A stretch of 64,000 nucleotides of DNA from Aggregicoccus sp. 17bor-14 (GTDB lineage Bacteria > Myxococcota > Myxococcia > Myxococcales > Myxococcaceae): assembly GCF_009659535.1 (NCBI RefSeq), contig NZ_VJZZ01000007.1, positions 62,001-126,000 on the forward strand, given 5' to 3'. A model generated the notes under the pieces. The model was not told the origin of the DNA. It did no database searches and saw only the letters and a program-made list of their open reading frames with translations. The translations under genes were made by a program, and so were the position numbers. Positions 1 to 6,128 of this stretch are shown piece after piece. Positions within the stretch are counted from its first letter, which is position 1. Each line of letters opens with the position of its first letter.

Positions 1-118
1 GGGGCGCAGGCTTCTTTTCCTTCGCCCCGCGCGGCGCGGGCGCAGGCTGCGCGGCGGGCTTCTGCGGGGGCTGGGCGGGGGCCGCTGCGAGCGCGGCGAG
101 CAGCAGCAGCGCCGTCAC
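1..118 (-). CDS. Secreted Pro/Ala-rich protein, N-terminal fragment
   Basis: Only the first 39 codons lie inside the window; the gene continues past the left edge. It starts at a GTG (116-118) whose last two bases form the stop of the upstream DUF3106 gene, giving a GTGA overlap. The residues visible are a short hydrophobic Leu/Ala signal-like stretch followed by a Pro/Ala/Lys-rich segment (PAQPPQKPAAQPAP). It is the fourth gene of the ECF sigma operon and therefore probably exported under the same control. The function cannot be told from this fragment. Confidence 0.55.
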   Translation of the reverse strand, partial: MTALLLLAALAAAPAQPPQKPAAQPAPAPRGAKEKKPAP

Positions 119-666
119 TGCCCGCGCCTCTCGCGCAGACGCTGGCGCAGCTGCTGGCGCTCCTCCGGAGTCATCTGCCGCCAGCGGCGCAGGTTCTCCA
201 TCATCTCCTCGCGCCGCTCGGGGTGGGCGCGCAGGTAGGCGCGCATGCGCTGGCGCAGCTCGGCGCGCCGCTCGGCCTTGAGGCCGCGGAACTCCCGGAA
301 GTGCTCGCGCAGCGCGCGCCGCTCCTCGGGCGGGAGGCGCTTGAAGTCGGCCAGGTTCTGGCGCAGCCGCTGCTTCTCCTCGGGGGGCAGGGCGCGGAAG
401 CGGCGCAGGTTCTCGCGCACGCGCGCCCGCTCCTCCGGCGGCAGCGCCTTGAACTCGCGCAGCCGCTCGCGCAGCCGCTCCTTCTCCTCGGGGCTCATCT
501 TCTCGAAGCGCTCGAGCGCCGCGCGCCGGTCAGCATCGGAGGCGGCCCCGGCGGCCGGGCTCGCGGCCTCCGGCGGCGGCGCGGGCTGGGGCGCCGTCTG
601 CGCGAGCGCCGGCAGCGACAGCGCCAGCACGAGCGCCGCGAGGCGGGGAAGGGGAAAGCGCATCAT
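115..666 (-). CDS. DUF3106 secreted protein with seven 18-residue repeats
   Basis: A 183-residue exported protein. Residues 1-23 form a signal peptide (start MMRFPLPRL, cleavage near ALAQ), followed by an Ala/Pro linker to about residue 45. From residue 58 to the last residue the protein is seven uninterrupted 18-residue units of the form xPEERxxLRxxLRxFRxL, each predicted to be helical and highly charged. This pattern is typical of DUF3106, whose function is unknown. The start codon overlaps the stop of the anti-sigma gene (ATGA), so it is co-translated with the sigma/anti-sigma pair and may act in the periplasm on the envelope signal that pair senses. That role is inference. Family call is firm. 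Confidence 0.85.
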   Translation of the reverse strand: MMRFPLPRLAALVLALSLPALAQTAPQPAPPPEAASPAAGAASDADRRAALERFEKMSPEEKERLRERLREFKALPPEERARVRENLRRFRALPPEEKQRLRQNLADFKRLPPEERRALREHFREFRGLKAERRAELRQRMRAYLRAHPERREEMMENLRRWRQMTPEERQQLRQRLRERRGQ

Positions 667-1160
667 CGCTGCCGCTCCAGGGTGTGGAGGTTCGCGATGA
701 CCTCCAGGTCTTCGGGGCTGTCGAGCCCCACCACGTCGTAGTCCTCGGCGAGCTCCATGTTGCTCGCCACCTCGAACGCCACGGGGTCCGCCGTCTCGGG
801 CAGCAGCAGCGACCCGACGCTCGGCTCCTGCTGCGCCTGCAGCAGCACCACGGCGAGCGCCACCGCGGCGAGCCCCGGCACGAGCAGCACCGGGCGCAGC
901 AGCGGCTTGAAGGCAGCACCCAGGCGCTCGGACAGGGGCCGCGGAAGGGCCTCCACGCGCGCGAGCACCGCGCGGCGCGTGTGCGGAGAGAGCGCGGGCT
1001 CGGGCAGCTCGGGGAGGCGCGCGAGCGTGTGGCGCAGGAGCCCCTCCGTGCGCCGGCACGCGGCGCAGCCCGCCAGGTGCGCCTGCACCTCGCGCGCGCG
1101 CGGCGCCTCCAGCTCTCCATCGATGTAGGCGGTCAGCTCTTCCTCGTACGTGCAGCTCAT
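663..1160 (-). CDS. Zinc-finger (zf-HC2) anti-sigma factor, membrane-anchored
   Basis: A 165-residue protein with an N-terminal anti-sigma zinc finger (HLAGCAACRR, about residues 28-37), a helical linker, one membrane segment (LLVPGLAAVALAVVLLQ) and a C-terminal tail of about 60 residues likely outside the inner membrane. Members of this family bind and silence the ECF sigma factor encoded next to them. Here the gene overlaps the sigma gene by four bases (1157-1160) and the DUF3106 gene by four bases, so all three are translationally coupled. The acidic tail (DYDVVGLDSPEDLEVI) is conserved-looking but not assignable. Confidence 0.85.
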   Translation of the reverse strand: MSCTYEEELTAYIDGELEAPRAREVQAHLAGCAACRRTEGLLRHTLARLPELPEPALSPHTRRAVLARVEALPRPLSERLGAAFKPLLRPVLLVPGLAAVALAVVLLQAQQEPSVGSLLLPETADPVAFEVASNMELAEDYDVVGLDSPEDLEVIANLHTLERQR

Positions 1161-1756
1161 GCCCGACTCCTCGCGGGCGGCAGCGCGCCGCCGCCCGACT
1201 GCAGCTCCTCCACCGCCCGCGCCACCGCGAGGGTGGCGCGGTGGATGAGGCTCTTCACCGCGGCCTCGCTCGCCTCCAGCGCCTCGGCGATGTCGCGGTA
1301 CGCCATGCCCTCGAAGCGGCACATGGTGAAGGCCGCCCGCTCGCGCTCGCTCATCCCGGCGAGCGCGCGCGACACCGCCCGCTCCAGCTCCCGCCCCGCC
1401 AGCGCCTGCTCCGGGCCCTCGGACGCCGGTCCCGCCATCTCCACTCCCGCCTCCTCTTCCACCGTGTGCTCCACCTGGTACTCGCCGCGGCGCACCTCGT
1501 TGAGGCAGTGGTTCGTCGCCACCCGGAAGAGGAAGGTCTTGAAGCGCGCGCTCGGGCGGTAGGCCTTCGCGTGCCGGTACAGCTTCACGAAGATGTCCTG
1601 CGTCAGCTCCTCGGCGCGGGCCCGGTCCCCCACGAAGCGCAGCGCGAAGCGCGCGACGCTCGGGTGGTAGCGGTCGAACAGCTGCGCGAACGCCTGCCGG
1701 TCGCCCGCCGCCACCCTCAGCATTGCCTGTGCGTCCGGGTCGAGGTCTGCCGTCAC
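1157..1756 (-). CDS. ECF-family RNA polymerase sigma factor
   Basis: A 199-residue ECF sigma factor. Region 2 is seen at about residues 20-90 (LFDRYHPSVARFALRFVGD, then AEELTQDIFVKLYRHAKAY and FLFRVATNHCLNEVRR), and region 4 at about 125-185 (LAGMSERERAAFTMCRFEGMAYRDIAEAL). It directs RNA polymerase to a small envelope-stress-type regulon, normally including its own operon. The annotated start is a GTG at 1756 without a clear ribosome binding site; an internal ATG near 1723 is an alternative. Upstream on the minus strand, GCAACTTT (about 1784-1791) resembles an ECF -35 box but sits so close to the GTG that the transcript would be nearly leaderless. That promoter is tentative. Confidence 0.88.
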   Translation of the reverse strand: MTADLDPDAQAMLRVAAGDRQAFAQLFDRYHPSVARFALRFVGDRARAEELTQDIFVKLYRHAKAYRPSARFKTFLFRVATNHCLNEVRRGEYQVEHTVEEEAGVEMAGPASEGPEQALAGRELERAVSRALAGMSERERAAFTMCRFEGMAYRDIAEALEASEAAVKSLIHRATLAVARAVEELQSGGGALPPARSRA

Positions 1757-1848
1757 GGGAAGGTTGAACCCAGGGGTGGGGGAAAAGTTGCGGGAGGCCC
1801 GGAGAGCCTAGCGCCCGGCAGAGCGGGGAGGGCGTAAGGTCCCACGCC

Positions 1849-2421
1849 GTGGCCCCGCCCTCCACCCCGCCCTCGCTCGACGCGCTGCTCCCCCGGGTCG
1901 CCCGGGCCCGGGGCGCCCGCGAGCGCCGGCGCCTCGCCCGGGCGCTGCTGGAGGCCCTTGGCGAAGGCGGAGCCGGGGGCCCGCCTCCCGCGGCCCTGCA
2001 CCGCCTGCTCGCCGAGCCCGGCCTGCACGGCCTGCGCGATGCCCTGGGCCGGAGCGTGCGGGCGGCCGCCGTGCGCCGGCTCCTCGCGCTCGGGCTTCCC
2101 CACGCCCTGGAGGTCTCTCCGGAGGACCTCGCCCACGCGCGCGCGGAGGCCCGGGGCCGGGGGCGCCGGCCGGCGCTCGCGCTCGCCGGGGGGGCGCTGC
2201 TGCTCGCCCTCTTCCTCCTGCTCTCCGGGGGGCCCGCAGCCGCCGTGCTGGCCAGCGGCCTGGCAGGCGTGGCGCTGGTCCTCGGAGCCCTCGCATGGGC
2301 CGGTCCCGGGCGTTATCTCCCCGCCCCCGCTGCCAAGGCCACCGCCGAGGCACGGGGGGCGCTGCCGGGGTCCCTGCCGCATCCACCCCGCGACGAAGGC
2401 GATGTCAGACCCGTGGACTAG
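1849..2421 (+). CDS. Hypothetical membrane protein
   Basis: A 190-residue protein starting at GTG 1849. The N-terminal 100 residues are Ala/Arg/Leu-rich and helical. Two adjacent hydrophobic segments follow (about 104-117 and 121-142, the second ending AWAGPGRYL), and then a short polar tail. I do not recognise a family. It is transcribed in the same direction as recA and ends 75 bases before recA begins, with the recA SOS motif lying just beyond its stop. It is divergent from the ECF operon. A real gene is likely from codon use, but the function is unknown. Confidence 0.6.
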   Translation: MAPPSTPPSLDALLPRVARARGARERRRLARALLEALGEGGAGGPPPAALHRLLAEPGLHGLRDALGRSVRAAAVRRLLALGLPHALEVSPEDLAHARAEARGRGRRPALALAGGALLLALFLLLSGGPAAAVLASGLAGVALVLGALAWAGPGRYLPAPAAKATAEARGALPGSLPHPPRDEGDVRPVD

Positions 2422-2439
2422 AACCCATCCATCGCGATA

Positions 2440-2456
2440 CTAAACGCGAGTTCAGG
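2440..2456 (+). promoter_or_regulatory. Candidate LexA operator (SOS box) of recA
   Basis: The 17 bases CTAAACGCGAGTTCAGG match the LexA-binding motif described for Myxococcus xanthus (CTRHAMRYBYGTTCAGS, as I recall it) at all positions but one (A for Y before GTTCAG). The site lies 40 bases upstream of the recA start codon, with an AGGAG ribosome binding site at 2484-2488. It would make this recA damage-inducible. The match is by eye. Confidence 0.6.
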
Positions 2457-2496
2457 TGGGGCGGGGTGCCTCACCCTATCGACAGGAGCAGACAGA

Positions 2497-3582
2497 ATGG
2501 CCGTCAATACTGAGAAGGAAAAGGCAATCGAGTTGGCGATGTCCGCCGTCGAGCGCCAGTTCGGCAAGGGCTCGATCATGCGGCTCGGCAACGACGAGCC
2601 GATGATCCGCGATGTGCAGGCCATCTCCACGGGCTCCGTGTCGCTGGACATCGCCCTGGGCGTGGGTGGCGTGCCCAAGGGCCGCATCATCGAGATCTTC
2701 GGACCGGAGTCCTCCGGTAAGACGACCCTCTGCCTCCACATCGTCGCCGAGGCCCAGAAGAAGGGCGGCGTGTGCGGCTACATCGACGCCGAGCACGCGA
2801 TGGACATCGGCTACGCGCGCAAGCTGGGCGTGCGCACGGACGACCTCCTGCTGAGCCAGCCGGACACCGGTGAGCAGGCGCTGGAGATCGCCGAGATGCT
2901 GGTGCGCTCGGGCGCCATCGACGTGCTGGTGGTGGACTCCGTGGCGGCGCTCGTGCCGAAGGCGGAGCTCGAGGGTGAGATGGGCGATGCGCACATGGGC
3001 GTGCAGGCGCGCCTCATGAGCCAGGCGCTGCGCAAGCTCACCGGCACCATCTCCAAGAGCCAGACCTGCGTCATCTTCATCAACCAGATCCGCATGAAGA
3101 TCGGCGTGATGTTCGGCAACCCGGAGACGACCACGGGCGGCAACGCGCTCAAGTTCTACGCGTCGCAGCGCATGGACATCCGCCGCATCGGCGCCATCAA
3201 GAACGGCGAGCAGGTGGTGGGCAGCCGCACCCGCGTGAAGGTGGTGAAGAACAAGGTCGCGCCTCCCTTCAAGGAGGTCGAGTTCGACATCATGTACGGC
3301 ACCGGCATCAGCCGCGAGGGCGACCTGCTCGACATGGCGTCCAACGACGGCATCGTCGAGAAGAGCGGCTCGTGGTTCGCCTTCAAGGGCGAGCGCATCG
3401 GCCAGGGCCGTGAGAACGCGAAGGAGTACCTGCGCGAGCACCCCGAGGTCTACAAGGCCATCGAGACGCTGACGCTGGAGAAGTACGGCGTGGGCAAGCC
3501 GCAGCTCGCGGCGGTGCCGGCGCCTGCGGCCGAGGACGGGGACGCCCCCGCCGAGGAGAAGCGCGCCCGCAAGGCGAAGTAG
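2497..3582 (+). CDS. recA: Recombinase RecA
   Basis: A 361-residue RecA, a normal length. It polymerises on single-stranded DNA, catalyses strand exchange and stimulates LexA self-cleavage. Walker A is GPESSGKTT (about residue 68), Walker B lies in [22 protein letters not shown], and the L2 loop region is [28 protein letters not shown]. The C-terminus is a short acidic then basic tail. A strong ribosome binding site (AGGAG, spacing 8) decides the ATG. Myxobacteria usually have two recA genes; the upstream SOS-type motif suggests this is the inducible copy. The gene is followed by a strong hairpin terminator. Confidence 0.98.
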   Translation: MAVNTEKEKAIELAMSAVERQFGKGSIMRLGNDEPMIRDVQAISTGSVSLDIALGVGGVPKGRIIEIFGPESSGKTTLCLHIVAEAQKKGGVCGYIDAEHAMDIGYARKLGVRTDDLLLSQPDTGEQALEIAEMLVRSGAIDVLVVDSVAALVPKAELEGEMGDAHMGVQARLMSQALRKLTGTISKSQTCVIFINQIRMKIGVMFGNPETTTGGNALKFYASQRMDIRRIGAIKNGEQVVGSRTRVKVVKNKVAPPFKEVEFDIMYGTGISREGDLLDMASNDGIVEKSGSWFAFKGERIGQGRENAKEYLREHPEVYKAIETLTLEKYGVGKPQLAAVPAPAAEDGDAPAEEKRARKAK

Positions 3583-3619
3583 TCGCGGCGTCCGGCCAGG
3601 CGCCGGGCACTCAGCGACA

Positions 3620-3649
3620 GGGGCTGCTCACCGCACGGTGGGCAGCCCC
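3620..3649. terminator. Rho-independent-type hairpin between convergent genes
   Basis: A 14-base inverted repeat (GGGGCTGCTCACCG and CGGTGGGCAGCCCC, one G-T wobble) separated by CA is followed by TTCGTCTTT. It sits 37 bases after the recA stop and 16 bases before the end of the convergent lipoprotein gene, so it probably terminates recA and may serve both strands. Confidence 0.75.
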
Positions 3650-3665
3650 TTCGTCTTTGCGGGCC

Positions 3666-4334
3666 TCAGCGCGCGGCGGCGGCCGTGGCCGGGGCAGAGG
3701 GCTCGCGCAGCGCCGCCTCGAGCGCCTGGCCCAGCGCATCCAGCTCGCGCTGCAGCTCCGGCGGGGCCTCGGCCTGAGGTGCGCAGGGGCGCGCGTCGCG
3801 TGGCGAGCGCGCGTCCTCCCGGGCGCAGCGCTCCACCTCCACCCAGAGCGTGCAGGCCCAGAGCGCCGGGGCCGCGCCCGGCGCGCTCGGCACCGGCTCG
3901 AGCGCCAGCGCGTAGCTGCGCGCGAGCACGGCCGGGCGGGCGCTCACGGTGCCGTAGGACAGTCCCCCGTCGCGCCGCACCGTGCGCAGGGGGCCTGCGT
4001 CGAGCTGCGGCTGCAGTGAGAAGCCCTGCGCGCGCAGCACCGCGACGGCGCGGCCGAGCAGCGCCTCGCGCTCGCCCGCGGCGCGGAAGTGCACGGGGTG
4101 TGGCGCCTGGCGCTGCTCGCGGTAGCTGCTCGTCTCCTGCACCGCGCCCACCGCGGACCTCACCTCGGAGTCGGGGATCCACCAGGGGCCGCCCCGCGTG
4201 CCGCGCGAGGGACCGAGGTCCGGCCCCGCGCAGCCCAGCGCGAGCCCGCCCGCGCCGAGCGCCAGCGCGAGCGCCGTGGCGCGGAGCAGGCGAAGCTCAG
4301 GGGTGGGGAGGTCCGGCGAGAGGGGAGGGCGCAT
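3666..4334 (-). CDS. Hypothetical lipoprotein
   Basis: A 222-residue exported protein. Residues 1-38 hold a signal peptide with a lipobox (LALGC), so the mature protein should be lipid-anchored at a Cys near residue 39. The rest contains WWIPDSEVRSAVGAVQETSSYREQ, a mixed alpha/beta region and a Cys pair (WACTLWVEVERCAR), and ends in an Ala/Glu-rich helix. I do not recognise a family. It is convergent with recA and lies downstream of the AraC/desaturase pair on the same strand, 35 bases after the AraC stop. Confidence 0.7.
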   Translation of the reverse strand: MRPPLSPDLPTPELRLLRATALALALGAGGLALGCAGPDLGPSRGTRGGPWWIPDSEVRSAVGAVQETSSYREQRQAPHPVHFRAAGEREALLGRAVAVLRAQGFSLQPQLDAGPLRTVRRDGGLSYGTVSARPAVLARSYALALEPVPSAPGAAPALWACTLWVEVERCAREDARSPRDARPCAPQAEAPPELQRELDALGQALEAALREPSAPATAAAAR

Positions 4335-4369
4335 GCGCACGAGTCTAGCCCCTCTGGCGAAGCGCTGCT

Positions 4370-5194
4370 TCACCCCGGCCCTGCGGTCGCCCGGGCGCGC
4401 GCGCGGGCCCGCCAGTGGCTCGGCGACTCGCCGGTGAGCCGGCGGAACAGGCCGCTGAAGTGCTGCAGCGAGGCGCAGCCCACCTCGAGCGCGATCGCCG
4501 TGAGCTTCAGGTCGCTGTCGCGCAGCAGCGCCTGGGCGCAGCGCACCTGGGCGCGGTGCAGCTCCGCCTGGAAGGTGGTGCCTGCGAGCTGCAGCCGCCG
4601 CTGCAGGGTGCGCTCGGACAGGCCCAGCGCGCGCGCCGCCCGGGCGAGGCTCGCCTGCGCGAGGTCCGCGCGCAGCGCCTCGCCCAGCGCGCGCACCGTC
4701 GCGGACTCCCCGGCCTCGCCCGTCCACAGCGCATCCAGCTGCCGGGCGAGCGCGGGCGCGTCCGTGCAGCCCAGCCACGCGAGCGCCTCCTCGGGCGCTT
4801 CGAAGACGCGCACCGGGTAGGCGGGGGCCCGCAGCGCGTAGAAGCCGGCGACGAGCGCCCCCACCAGCCCCTGCGGGCGCACCAGCGCCTGGCGCTGCAC
4901 GCTCGCGCCGAAGCCCGCGGCCCGCGCGCCCATGTAGTGCGCGAAGCGGGCGAAGACGCCCGGGTCCACGCCCTCCAGGCGGCGCGCGTCCACGAGCGAG
5001 GCGTGGGGTGGGGCGGGCGGCAGCTCCACGTCCAGCACGCGGGTGATGCGCTGCAGCTGCGCCTCGTCCGGCCGGCCCCAGAGGATGAGGCCGCACAGCG
5101 CCGGGCCCCGCGTCCAGTGCAGGTGGCCCTCGCCGCCTAGGTAGCGCCCGACGGGGGCGCGGGCGTAGTCCTCGAGTCCGCCGGCGGCTTGCAC
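4370..5194 (-). CDS. AraC-family transcriptional regulator
   Basis: A 274-residue regulator. The C-terminal 100 residues are an AraC double helix-turn-helix (ASLARAARALGLSERTLQRRLQ, then LKLTAIALEVGCASLQHFSGLFRRLTGESPSHWR). The N-terminal part carries no recognisable cupin and may be a divergent effector domain. The start lies inside the end of the desaturase gene: the two same-strand genes overlap by 58 bases (5137-5194), so translation is probably coupled and the regulator may control the desaturase or its membrane-lipid context. No closer in-frame start is obvious. Confidence 0.82.
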   Translation of the reverse strand: MQAAGGLEDYARAPVGRYLGGEGHLHWTRGPALCGLILWGRPDEAQLQRITRVLDVELPPAPPHASLVDARRLEGVDPGVFARFAHYMGARAAGFGASVQRQALVRPQGLVGALVAGFYALRAPAYPVRVFEAPEEALAWLGCTDAPALARQLDALWTGEAGESATVRALGEALRADLAQASLARAARALGLSERTLQRRLQLAGTTFQAELHRAQVRCAQALLRDSDLKLTAIALEVGCASLQHFSGLFRRLTGESPSHWRARARARATAGPG

Positions 5195-6039
5195 GCCCGC
5201 GCATCATAGCCGCGCACCACCCGCGCCGCCCAGGCGGGGTGCAGGGGGCTGAGCCCGGTGGTGAGGTGAACGGGCAGGCGCCCCTCGCGCTCGAGCTCGC
5301 GCGTGAGCGCCTCGAGCGCGCGCCACGGCAGCTGCGGCCGCAGGTGGTGCGCCTGGTGCAGCCCCGCGTTGAAGAACCAGCGGTTGTAGAAGCGCGAGCG
5401 CGAGGTGTTGGCCAGCTGCGTGCGCTCGCGCGCGTCCGTGCCGTGGTGCGCCGCGAGGTTGAGGTAGTGGATGCAGCCCTGTGTCACCACCAGCCCGGCG
5501 AGGTAGCCCGCGCCCAGGGCCGGGCGCCACACGAGCAGCGCGACGACGGTGCCGTCCACCACGGCGAAGTCCAGCAGCAGCTCGAGGCGCTGGGCCCGCC
5601 CGCGCGCCGCCCCCCACACCTTGCCCAGCGCGACCCAGGGCCAGAGCCAGGGCGTGAGCGCCCAGCGCGCGCAGTAGTGCAGCGCGGCCTCGCCTGGGCG
5701 CAGGCGACCCCAGTCCCCCTCGCCGTTGTCGAAGCGGTGGTGGTTGAGGTGGTGCAGGTGGTAGCCGCGGTAGGGAAAGCCGCAGGCGAGCCCCAGGGTG
5801 CGGTGCAGCACGAAGCGCAGGGGCCGTGAGCGCGCGAGCGGCACGTGCATGTGGTTGTGCAGCGCCGCGTAGCTCCAGAACTGCAGCGCCACGCCCGCGA
5901 GCAGCAGCGCCGCGCGCGTGGGGACCGGGGCCGCGTCCCACGCGCGCAGCAGCACCCCGAACCATCCGGCCCACAGCGCGTGCACGCCCAGGTTGGGCAG
6001 GTCCAGCGCCGGCGCGTCGGCGGGAAAGCGGGTGGCCAT
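5137..6039 (-). CDS. Membrane fatty acid desaturase-like di-iron enzyme
   Basis: A 300-residue membrane protein with the three histidine boxes of the fatty acid desaturase/hydroxylase superfamily: HNHMH at 61-65, HHLNHHRFD from 96, and HQAHH near 233. These ligate a di-iron centre that inserts double bonds or hydroxyls into acyl chains or carotenoid-like substrates at the inner membrane. Several hydrophobic stretches lie between the boxes. The start MATRFPADAP was chosen because upstream in-frame codons run into the divergent tex promoter region. Substrate is not predictable from sequence. It overlaps the AraC gene downstream. Confidence 0.85.
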   Translation of the reverse strand: MATRFPADAPALDLPNLGVHALWAGWFGVLLRAWDAAPVPTRAALLLAGVALQFWSYAALHNHMHVPLARSRPLRFVLHRTLGLACGFPYRGYHLHHLNHHRFDNGEGDWGRLRPGEAALHYCARWALTPWLWPWVALGKVWGAARGRAQRLELLLDFAVVDGTVVALLVWRPALGAGYLAGLVVTQGCIHYLNLAAHHGTDARERTQLANTSRSRFYNRWFFNAGLHQAHHLRPQLPWRALEALTRELEREGRLPVHLTTGLSPLHPAWAARVVRGYDARACKPPADSRTTPAPPSGAT

Positions 6040-6092
6040 CGCGGAATTGGGCCCTCGGGTGGGGGAGGAGTGCTTCGCCGCGGGCGCCAAGC

Positions 6093-6112
6093 GGTTGCGC
6101 CCGGGCGCAACC
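6093..6112. promoter_or_regulatory. 20-bp perfect palindrome in the desaturase/tex divergent promoter
   Basis: GGTTGCGCCC directly followed by its reverse complement GGGCGCAACC forms a perfect 20-base palindrome between the divergent desaturase and tex genes. A possible -35 (TTGCGC, 6095-6100) and -10 (TACAAG, 6117-6122) for tex flank it with a 16-base spacer, so a bound dimeric repressor would block that promoter. The palindrome is seen directly; its role is inferred. Confidence 0.45.
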
Positions 6113-6128
6113 CGGGTACAAGGCGCCC

